NCBI GenBank assembly: GCA_011947345.1
Contig: JAAVTG010000275.1
Location: 248,001-312,000 of the forward strand
Direction: 5' to 3'
DNA from: Phytophthora quininea
Lineage: Eukaryota > Oomycota > Peronosporomycetes > Peronosporales > Peronosporaceae
DNA: 64,000 bases
Part shown: positions 55,755-64,000 of the stretch, one piece after another
How positions within the stretch are numbered: position 1 is the first letter of the stretch
How the letters are laid out: every line of letters begins with the position of its first letter
The notes under the pieces: model-generated
What the model was told of the DNA's origin: nothing
Database searches by the model: none
Seen by the model: only the letters and a program-made list of their open reading frames with translations
Position numbers and translations under genes: made by a program

Positions 55755-57587
55755 TTAGGCGCATCCACCTAGGCCACCATTGCCATGCGCCCTGTCCTCG
55801 TAAACCTCTTTAATGACTCTATATCCACCGGCCTTCTCGATCGCAGCTCGCATCTCTTTCGTCCTCCCCAGATTGTTCAAAGTGCTGATGGCATTGTCTA
55901 AGCCTCCACTTCTTGACTGGACAACCCCAACCAGTCTTGGGATGGCGTCCAGCTCCACGATAGCCGCGACATTACCCTCGTACGACGAGAGTTCACTCAA
56001 CACACAAACTACCGGCACTGTCACGTCGTAGCTGTTCGTTGACAATATTTTCACCATGATTGGAATTCCCCCGCCTCCACGATCGCGGCGCTGTTGGTTC
56101 CAACCCTGTTGCCGTTCGACACCATCATTTTCAGGATATCCAGGGCAGCGAAACGGTGATTCCGAGTGCCGCTTTCCACCAGCTTCACCAGTGGCGACAC
56201 TCCGCTCCACAGACAAACCCGGTCGCCGATATGCCGTAGCATCCAAAGTGCCTCCAGTTTCACGTCGTCACCTCCTTCCTCTAGTAGCGCAACCAGCCGA
56301 TCTCCTCCCCGAGTCGAGCAATCTCGGCTCTGCATAGTGAGTACGATAGGTTTTTGATGATATTAGCCACAGCTCGCAAGGCCTGGACGTCGGGACCGAT
56401 CAGCGCCACTAGGTGGGGCATGGCACTCGCAATTTCGTCAAACTGGACACGCAGATACTGGAGTGCAAATAACGCGCTGATCTGACGTTGAGAATCCTCG
56501 CAGGAGAGCAATTCCAGCAGCAGTTCCATCGCTCCAGCTTGCTTGATCTCATTCCTAGAGTGTGTAGAGTATGCCGTGAGTGCCAATTTTCCTAAGGCAT
56601 AGCATGCTGCAACTTGCTGATGCACATCGCCGTCTCGGAGCAAGGCCACGACCGGCGGTCCCAGTGAGTCGCCTCTATTTGTTTTCGGCACCAAGCATGG
56701 TTGGCGGAATAGGTCCCAGTTAAGTTCCCAAGCGCCTGCGCTGCTGCTCCCCGTTGGCAGAAGTCGACGTCTTGAATCAGCGCCACGAGTGCACTGGGCC
56801 TTCCTACCTTGATAATCCATCCCTGGTTGTACTGGTTGGTCTTCGTTAACTCCCTTAACGCGATAGTCGCGTGCTCCTTCTGGGCAACTGTGCCGCTACG
56901 AAGCAGTTCCACAACACCAACCGGGTTACGAATGTTGAGTGTGATACGTTCATCCTGTACCAGTTCTCGTAGCAACCCAGCGCCATTCGTCTTTTGGCCG
57001 TCGCTGCAGCTTTTCAGCAACTCAAATACGGCCGAACTGCATCCAGCTCTCGTCATGGGCAGGCTATTGACCGCGTTAACAGCGAGACGCCACAACGCCC
57101 GCGCCACGTACTCCTTGGTATCGATGTTTCCGGTTACCATTTGGTCGACCAGGGTCGGTATCCCACCAGCGTCGACGATTGCTTGGTGGGTCTCGAAATC
57201 GATGGCCAACTCGGACAGCAGTCCCGCCGTCACAGACTTGAGCTCTTCATTATCCGATCGGAGCAGCTCCACCACCACGGGGATGGCACGAGCGATCTCG
57301 TTCTTGTTAGCGTCCAGGAAAGCCAAGTTCCACAGTGCGCTAGCTGCGAGTGCCTTGAGTCCGTCCTGCTCGCTCGTTGATGTCAAGATTAGTAGGAAGA
57401 CTTGAATGCCGCCGAGCTTTGCGATACCGACGCGGTGCTCATGGGTCAACGCCAACTCGGCCAACTTTCGGGCTGCTTGGTGTTTCATCAAAGGCTCCCC
57501 GATGGACACCAAGCGGATCAACTGGAAAGGGAGGACGGCAGTGCACCGACATTGGGACGATCGAGCAGTAGAGGGCCAGACCTTCAT
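55755..57587 (-). pseudogene. ARM-repeat gene F, several frame breaks
   Basis: ATG 57587 (MKVWPSTARSSQC). The first 300 codons are clean (RKLAELALTHEHRVGIAKL to QRGAAAQALGNLTGTY). Frame changes near 56700, 56300 and 56060 separate the following repeats (AACYALGKLALTAYSTHSRN; GDRLVALLEEGGDDVKLEAL; AIPRLVGVVQSRSGGLDNA), and the end is KAGGYRVIKEVYEDRAHGNG at 55755. The segment near 57155-57350 is almost identical in DNA to genes C and E, while flanking parts are clearly diverged. It has the same upstream neighbour, a CRN tail relic, as gene E. Confidence 0.87.
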
Positions 57588-57608
57588 CTTGCAAATGAGG
57601 GACTGAAA

Positions 57609-58233
57609 CTACATGGTCAGGATGCGCGGTCGCTTGGCGGCTTCGTTTCTGCGGGTCTCATCATCACTGTAGACTTCTTCGATACACTTGCCCACACGTG
57701 AATGATCTCATTCGCCATGAATTTATCGAGGTTTTCATGGTTAAGCAACGCAAAAATCTTCATCCGATCTTTGTCATAGGTCGAAGAAGGTGGAGAGATA
57801 TCGAGTGTGAAGTACCTGGGCAATGTATGTTGTGTTTTCAGGTGCATGGCTGGGGTTTGTGGTCACAGTGACTCGCCTACGCAAAGAAAAATTCTTCGAA
57901 CTAAGAAGGTTTCACTCTGGGCTTGTATCCAGACCGAGAGTCTGTCGTAGCCGACACAACTCCATCCAGCGGTGGAATGGGGTCCCCAGAGGTTTTGCTC
58001 GGCAATCGGTCGGGCTGTGGTGGTGGTGAGTTCGTCATCTTATCTTCGTAGATGTACAGATCTAAGGCTTCATTGACACACCAAAATATATTGGAGCCGT
58101 CGTAAAGCAATCAACTTGGAAAAGTGTACGTGGTCCATGAACTTCTGCTCGATACTCTCACGAATCCCACCACTCTCTCCGCTCTCTAGGTGGTATCGCC
58201 TCTCTCGTCTTCAATCTCTTGAATGGACTTTGG
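57609..58233 (-). pseudogene. CRN middle/tail relic (copy 2)
   Basis: Minus-strand CRN C-terminal text: SKLIALRRLQYILVCQ near 58090, NHENLDKFMANEIIHVWAS near 57720, and DDETRRNEAAKRPRIL near 57650, ending at TAG 57609-57611. That stop is 22 nt upstream of ARM gene F. Basic AAKRPR at the C-terminus resembles a nuclear-localisation signal, in keeping with nuclear CRN effectors. Frame changes and stops make it a relic. It is homologous to 45127-45990. Confidence 0.7.
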
Positions 58234-58379
58234 AAACACGGGAGCTTGATCTCGGTGGAAGCTGCGCCAGTACTCCTCTTATTACCTCGAAAGCCTCACC
58301 TGGCTTGTTGGTTGCCGCTTTGCAGATACGAGCAGAGCTCGGCTACCCAGAAGAATAGCCACTCTTCTCTTAAATCAGT

Positions 58380-59560
58380 AAGCAGCGTCTTGCCCGAAAT
58401 GTAGGATTTATTCAAACTCAACGTTGCCTTGCACCTCCATGAGTTGTTTGTGCAGTTCCCTTTCAGCAAGCATTTCTTATACGTAGAGCTTTGAGACGCG
58501 AGTCTTTTCCTCAGTCTTTTGTCGGGCAATATCAGCACTAGCCTTGTGCACTTCAGTATACGCTTCCACTCTCTCTTTCTGGATGCGAAGCGGACCCAAG
58601 TTGTCTCGGCAATATCGAGCGTTTATCTGAGCGCAGCGAGCACTTCATCAAAATCCTTGGAAAACCCTTGCTGTGTTTTGAGCTCAAGCTCAATCCCACG
58701 AAGCTCTTGTTTCTATGTCCGTTGCTGATCCTCATCCTTGGTAATCTGGGCAGTTGTCGATGCTTGGTCTCTTCACGCTGTCTGTCCAGGACCTTCTTCT
58801 CGCCGTCAGTTTAACTCTCATAGCTTCAAGTTCTTGACCACGGGCTTCAGCAAAAGACTCGAATTTGGTCTGAAGACTTTGCTTCATCGAACCCTTCGCT
58901 CTTGCGTGTACAGCCTTGAGCTGAGTAATTTCTTGTGTGACTGGCCGCGATCTCTCTCAGACTCTAATCCCTTCTGCTTCTCATCAACCTGCTCATTCAT
59001 CGCTTCAATAGTAGTATTGTGAAATCTTCTCAGTTTCTTTCTTCGTCTTCTTGTAGCCGCCGGATAGCTGCCTGTGCTGCCGCTGTTCCTGCCTGTTGCT
59101 TTGTCATTTGGTCTAGTTGGTAGCAGCCTGCGAAATCAACTGACAAGCGAGCACGACGCAAAAGTTCAGTTGGAACAACATCAACACCACTAGTTTCCCC
59201 CAATTGTAACTTCAGCTCTAATTTTGCAGGAGAGAGCTCCTTCGTGACGCTGCAGTTCTTCATGTTCCTCAGCATTCGCCTGCATCGGCGTTCGAGGCCG
59301 CAGCACATTTTTCTGCGCTTGGTTCGAATCACCTCGTTCCTCTCTCTCTCTCCTCCAGTCGCTGCGTTAAATCCGTCAGCCCTCGCTCTTTACTACTTCC
59401 TTACTGTCGTTACGGTCTTCAGCCTGCCACTTGAGATCATTTACCTCCGACTTCATACTCGAAATCATCTTGTTGTCCTTGGGTTTTTGCTCCTCCATCG
59501 CTTCCAACTGCTTCGTTAAAGAGTTAATTCATCCCTCGGGTTCGAGTCGCAGTCCTGCAG
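58380..59560 (-). pseudogene. Degenerate coiled-coil gene, possibly kinesin-14-like
   Basis: Minus-strand text rich in Glu, Lys and Gln spread over three frames: LTKQLEAMEEQKPKDNKM near 59510, TKQQAGTAAAQAAIRRLQED near 59100, IELELKTQQGFSKDFDEVL near 58660, and EMLAERELHKQLMEVQGNVE near 58440. The last resembles the neck of C-terminal-motor kinesins (RRKLHNxLMELKGNIRVF), but no motor domain follows. At least six stops or frame changes are present. Confidence 0.35.
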
Positions 59561-59661
59561 AATCTCCAGAGAATAAAACCATCGAAAGCCATTCGGGACG
59601 AACAACCATGTTCTCGTGCGTATTATAGCAAAATACATGCAAACTGAGCCGATTCTGCGCT

Positions 59662-60510
59662 TTAGAAGACTGCAATGAGTACGAAGCAGCTGTAGACGAG
59701 CATGGTCGGGTACATGACTAGGTACTTTTGCTCTGTCATGTACAGCGCCTTCTCGAAGAACCTCGAGGCCGTGTGGGTGCTCCAGAGCGCACACACACTG
59801 GCCAGAACGAAGCCAAAGAGGCCCAAATCTTTCACCGAGACGACGATGTTGACGGCTGCGAGGGCGATGATTGGCAGCAGGCAGTAACCGAGCACGGAGC
59901 AGACGCGGTATATGTCGATGGTCCGCTCTGGAGACAGCAAGTTCATGAGCAGATACATGAACAGACACGACAGCACTCGAAACCGTAGATGTAGCCGAAA
60001 TGCACTTTAGCAGCCTGCAAGAAGGAAGTTACATCAGTACCTAAATACAAAATATGTTGCCCCAACTTACCAATAGCAGACACATGCCGAATAAGAAGCA
60101 AAAGACCAGAGGGCCGGCCAGATCGGCGTCGTCCAGAATGTGCTCGTCGATCTTCTTGGACGGCAGCAGCACTGACACCGTCTTGGCCCAGATGTGGTCG
60201 AAGTTGATGCCCAATTCTAGAGGAGAAACACAGATCAGAAGAGTCTCTAAACACAGACTATAATAGGGATGAATATACCTTCCAAAAGTGGGGGCTCGTT
60301 AGCGAATTCATCGTCGGGGTCGTCATAGTATCCGCCGTCCGTGGAGCCGACGGTGCCGCTGACGCCCGACTGCGAGCTGGGCGCCGACGAGTGGAAGCCA
60401 GAGCCACTGCTGTTGCTGATCGGGTGCGGCTGCTGCGCGTTCATGGACGGGTGCTCGTTCTCCGCCGTGAACCACGGGCTCGTCGCGTTCGGGTCCATGT
60501 TCATGTTCAT
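59662..60510 (-). CDS. Yip1-domain protein (YIPF5-like), one frameshift
   Basis: Three exons: 60510-60279, 60216-60071 and 60014-59662, with introns of 62 and 56 nt (GTATATTC to TCTAG; GTAAGT to TTGCAG). The N-terminus is cytosolic and rich in Ser/Pro/Asn ([19 protein letters not shown]). The Yip1 domain follows: [13 protein letters not shown], then membrane helices [50 protein letters not shown] and [17 protein letters not shown]. Yip1 proteins act with Rab GTPases in ER-to-Golgi vesicle traffic. Exon lengths sum to 731 nt, one short of a multiple of three: a G is missing in exon 3 near 59979 ([10 protein letters not shown] then shift). Given otherwise perfect exons and splice sites, a sequencing error is as likely as a mutation. 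Confidence 0.85.
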
Positions 60511-60517
60511 CTTGGCT

Positions 60518-60531
60518 AAAATGGGAAATGA
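60518..60531 (-). promoter_or_regulatory. Oomycete initiator element of the Yip1 gene
   Basis: On the minus strand TCATTTCCCATTTT is a perfect match to TCATTYYNCAWTTT, the core of the oomycete initiator. It ends 8 nt upstream of the ATG at 60510, giving a very short 5' leader. Confidence 0.7.
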
Positions 60532-60889
60532 CGCATCGTTTTGTGTGAGCCACATCACATTACATTGAACAAGGTTATTTGAAATAACTTTTAGGACGAA
60601 ATAGGTTATTTTGTCTGGCGAGAAGATCATCTCTCTCTAGAGCAGTTTCCATATCATATATTAGGCGAGACCTGAAGAGATAAGGATCAAGTGTCTCCAG
60701 TTGACGCAGTGGGATGAAAAGTAAACCATGGCCACTCGATAGGAACCTCGATGTTTCACCTATCAGTTGTACGATATCTCCAAGCAGTGTACCTTTGAAG
60801 CCATATTTTCCTGCCTCTCGATTGAGTTCGCTGCGTCAGATACTTCAGCGTTCAATGTCGAAGGTCTCACGTGGTCCACAAGCTCAAAA

Positions 60890-62060
60890 ATGCCTCACGT
60901 TGAGTTGTCAAACACTTGCAGCGAACTTCGCGGCCACCCACTCCCGTCTACACTTCGATACGAAGAAGGCACGTTCGAGAACTCTCGACGCCAGCAACTC
61001 TTCTACTTGACAGTGTTCCCGGACACCAGCCACAAGAAGAACAGGCTTCGAGCTGTCGTGGTGTTCTTGCATGCTCTTGGGGACCACTGTCGACGGTACT
61101 CCTTCTTGTACGAGTATCTGTGCGAGCAAGGCTTCGGCGTCGTGGCCTACGACTTGATTAGCCATGGAGCGAGCGACTCGAGCATCTCTGGAGTTCGTGC
61201 TCACACGTCGCGGTTCCAACATTTCGTCGACGATACGAACAAGTTCGTGAGTTTTACAAGGCGTTCGATCGTCCCGGAAATGACTTCAAACTCTTCCGTT
61301 CCGCTGGTGCTAGGGGCGTACTCGTACGGAACGTTGGTCGGTATCCACACGGCATTATCTTCCCACCATCACTTCGCTGCCATGTGCTTCATCGGGCCTT
61401 CATTTTCTATACAGCTGACGCCGGTTCTTCGTCTACAAGCTGCGTTTGCAGGACCCTTGTCGACTCTGTTCCCGAAGGCGCATATCGTGCCTGCAGTCAA
61501 GCGAGACTGGCTGTGTCGAGACCCTGGCTACTTTGAAGACTTTGACAATGATCCGCTGACGACCAGCACGCAGAAGGTGACGGCGCGGATGGGGTCCGAA
61601 ACACTGAAACACTGGAAGCGATGCGAGCATTGGCCATCGATCCAAGAGTTTCCCAGCCTGGAAGCGCCTTCTGTCGGATCCCGGCGCTGTTTTTGATCGG
61701 CTCTGCAGATCGAGTCGTGTGTCAGCGAGAAGCCGCTCGCTTTTTCGATCGACTGGCCAGTCGGGACAAGGAAGTCAAAGTTTTTCGCGGATTGTATCAC
61801 TGCCTGCTGGAAGACCCCGAGAGAGACGACGTGATGCGGTACTTGGTGGGTTGGCTCAAGCAGCGCTTCCGAGACGTGGCTGTGTCCAGATTCAACGCTG
61901 CCGCTCGCCACTATCCCTCGCATCTCGGCTCATTCATAAAGTGGACGGGCTCGATTCCGCCAAGCTACAAGGGCTTTTACCGTGAGTATCACTTCTGCGG
62001 GACTCATTCCCAACTCCCAGATTCACAAACTGCTGGAGACCACCCGGACCGTCCAAGAGG
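60890..62060 (+). pseudogene. Monoglyceride-lipase-like gene 2, one frameshift
   Basis: ATG 60890 (MPHVELSNTCSEL). Alpha/beta-hydrolase as at 33880-34848: VVVFLHALGDHCRRYSF, GVVAYDLISHGASD, nucleophile elbow AYSYG (Ala replaces the first Gly of GxSxG; Ser present), acid in GSADRVV and His in GLYHCLLED. One base is missing near 61610 (TLKHWKR shifts to LEAMRALAID). After the normal family end (VGWLKQRF, 61870) the frame stays open and runs without a stop into the next gene, whose ATG is at 62065. Either an intron (GTGAGT at 61982) or a separate stop was present originally, or the two genes are fused. Confidence 0.75.
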
Positions 62061-62064
62061 ATCC

Positions 62065-63200
62065 ATGGCGGACGACTCCATCTCGACCTTTGAAGCGGTC
62101 GAAGCCTTGTCCAAGTTGGCGCAGCAGGATCAGCTTGCCACGTCAAACAAGGTGCACCCCAGTCCAGTGGCCAAGAGCAAAGCCAAAAGGAAGCGATTTC
62201 TGTGGACGGACGAGCTGCACCTCCGTTTCGTGAGTGCAGTCTTCGAGCGTACGTTGGTGGCAATTCGAGTTGGAAAGTGTGCTTCCGACTTTAGTGATCT
62301 CTTCCTTGCGTGTTAAACTTGCCAGTAGGTGTGAGGAATGCGTCGCCCAAGTCCCTTCTAGCTGTACGTTACCATCCTGTCGAGGGTGTTTAAGGGGATT
62401 AAAACGCTCATTGTACTCGTTGGTAGTTGATGGCGAAAGAAGAGGAAGTGGCAGGACTCACGACGGAGCACATCAAGTCTCACTTACAAAAGTACCGCAT
62501 CAACTACGAGCGATCGCGGCTCGATCTACTGAGATTGCCGGATAAACACGCCAAGCGCAGTCACAAGCGTCACCGCCGACCAGTTTTAAAGCAAGACGAG
62601 GCGGATACTACTGGTGGAGTCGATAGAGAAGCTGCTCACGTACCAGATCAATGGAGTTACAGTGAAGTTACCGCACAGCAGAGCTCCGACCAGCTGAGTC
62701 TTTGCGACGCATTGCTGCTCGAGGACGAGGTGGCGCAACGGATGCACTTGACCATGCAGCAGCGAATGGATTTCCATCGAGAGCTATTGCTGACTCGCAG
62801 CGTGGAGGTCGCATCGAGTCGGCTGTGGTCCAGTGTGGCCGGCGACGTTGGAACTCCGGTCGACAACAGCCACAACATGAGCCATTTTCAAGAGCAGACA
62901 GCAACTCCAGGGTTTGCACACACCCAAGTTCATGCGGCACCACACCAGCAAAGCGAAGAGAGAGTCTACGGCCGCCTCCACCAACAGCAACAAAGCGTGT
63001 TTTCAAGACAACCACAGCTACCGCAAGATGCAACGCCAGTCGCGTCGTTTTTGGCCAGCAGAGAGCAGGTGCTACCGCGACCAGCGGTCGAGGTCGAGGT
63101 CGGCGCTGCTGACGATGACGTGGATATCTCCTCATGGGGGCGGCTAAGTTTGACCGTGGACCATGACGACGACGACCTGTTTGGCTTTCTCGAGGAGTGA
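62065..63200 (+). CDS. GARP (G2-like Myb) transcription factor
   Basis: Three exons 62065-62248, 62326-62363 and 62427-63200 (introns 77 and 63 nt, both GTACGT to AG) give 331 residues. The GARP/Myb-SHAQKYF-type domain spans about 48-110: KRKRFLWTDELHLRFVSAVF, the 13-codon middle exon, EEEVAGLTTEHIKSHLQKYR (SHLQKYR signature). Downstream is a helix MHLTMQQRMDFHRELLLTR shared with the next gene, Gln/His-rich linkers, and an acidic end DDDDLFGFLEE, a likely activation motif. It is a sequence-specific nuclear DNA-binding protein; targets are unknown. The start is the first ATG in frame with the domain, although the frame is also open upstream. Confidence 0.87.
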
Positions 63201-63312
63201 ACTTGTGGTGATGACTCGACTACGACGCACGTGAAACCATTGCCAGCTACAGTAGTTATCGAGGACCGACGTTTACAGGACTTTATTGACATTGAATTAC
63301 GATGCCGACGAT

Positions 63313-64000
63313 CTACTCCTTGAGGAAGTCAAAGAGGTCGTCGCTGTCCAAGTCCACATTAAGGTTGAAGCGGTCCCATCGCTCGGGATCGTCGCTCACT
63401 TCGTCGTCGACACTCTCGGCAGACTCCACCTCGGGAGTCGCGATCAATGTCGGCAAGGAGCCAGCAACAGAGGCAACAGGTTTTGCCGGCGCCTTGGCCG
63501 GCTGGACTTGTTGCGGCGGGGCCTGCAAAACGTCGAAGTTGTTGATCTGCTGCTGCAGCCTGTGGGCTTCCAGCTGATGCTGATGGACGTTTTGCGTTGC
63601 TGTCCACATTTGCCCAACGTTCCGAGGGATGGTATCACGAGGATACTCTGCATATCCAGGATATGTGTTGCCGTTGAGGGTCTCCGGTCGGCCGGTGGGG
63701 AACACTTGATGGGACACCTCGACTTTACGAGTCAGCATTTGGCGATGGAAGTTCATCTGCGCTTGCATGGCTTGGTACATTTGCAGTTGCAGCTCTTCTT
63801 GAGCTTGGAGCTGGGTCACTGACGGAGTTTCGTTCGGTACCTGGATGGACAGAGCAGTCTGCGGTAACGGCGTCGACATGAGCATGTTGAACGTGTTCCA
63901 TTGCGGGTCAATGACATCGGCCATCGCTACGTTGGGTGGCGTCGGCAAGTACCCGACGGGGTATCCGTACGCAGAGGTGGCTGTAGTATCGACACTCTGG
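63313..64000 (-). CDS. GARP-type transcription factor paralog, C-terminal part
   Basis: Open to the right edge on the minus strand, so the N-terminus and presumably the DNA-binding domain are outside the window. The visible part contains ELQLQMYQAMQAQMNFHRQM then LTRKVEVSHQ, and ends VDLDSDDLFDFLKE, both matching the neighbour's FHRELLLTR and DDDDLFGFLEE. The middle is rich in Gln, Pro and Ala. The gene is tail-to-tail with 62065-63200, 112 bp apart, consistent with an inverted tandem duplication. Confidence 0.75.
   Translation of the reverse strand, partial: QSVDTTATSAYGYPVGYLPTPPNVAMADVIDPQWNTFNMLMSTPLPQTALSIQVPNETPSVTQLQAQEELQLQMYQAMQAQMNFHRQMLTRKVEVSHQVFPTGRPETLNGNTYPGYAEYPRDTIPRNVGQMWTATQNVHQHQLEAHRLQQQINNFDVLQAPPQQVQPAKAPAKPVASVAGSLPTLIATPEVESAESVDDEVSDDPERWDRFNLNVDLDSDDLFDFLKE

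Overview
This is a nuclear, intron-containing, gene-sparse eukaryotic window that looks oomycete, most likely Phytophthora or a close relative. The support is: Crinkler (CRN) effector genes and relics, introns of 56-77 nt with GT..AG ends, and a good match to the oomycete initiator element (TCATTYYNCAWTTT) just upstream of a Yip1-family gene. Secreted jacalin proteins, GARP transcription factors and WRKY19-like Cys/His repeat proteins fit the same lineage. The species cannot be fixed from the sequence alone.

Layout. 1-6630: the right end of a tandem array of ~840-880 bp units, each carrying one identical tRNA-Val(CAC) gene and three internal minisatellites (eight tRNA copies visible). 7403-11245: a decayed piggyBac-type transposon with CCCC-starting inverted repeats and a TTAG duplication, whose transposase carries an inserted YqaJ-nuclease/SAP module. 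12174-13759: a MATE transporter pseudogene. 13868-27600: a cluster of armadillo-repeat (ARM) pseudogenes, one split by a young Ty3/gypsy chromovirus (14403-19532, 252-bp LTRs, GACGA duplication), with an intact TIM50 gene (23504-24694) embedded among them. 27883-33800: decayed or small genes (F-box/LRR-like, Yip1 relic, Cys/His repeat protein, small membrane proteins). 33880-37914: a conserved block of a monoglyceride-lipase-like gene and, divergently, eIF4G. 38100-45990: relics, a degenerate full-architecture CRN gene, a pogo-like transposase and a CRN header relic. 46020-47909: the only intact ARM gene, convergent with a secreted four-jacalin protein (to 50995). 51470-55425: an ankyrin pseudogene split by a LINE fragment. 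55755-58233: an ARM plus CRN-tail block, an inverted segmental copy of the block at 45127-47909. 59662-64000: Yip1 gene, a second lipase-like gene, and two tail-to-tail GARP transcription factor genes, the last cut by the window edge.

The functional core genes (TIM50: mitochondrial import; eIF4G: translation initiation; Yip1: ER-Golgi traffic; GARP factors) sit as islands in repeat-driven, rapidly decaying DNA. Several otherwise good genes (Yip1, jacalin, lipase 2, pogo transposase, Cys/His protein) each carry one or two single-base indels, so part of the apparent decay could be sequencing error rather than biology. Lesions in the ARM, CRN, MATE and piggyBac copies are too many for that explanation.
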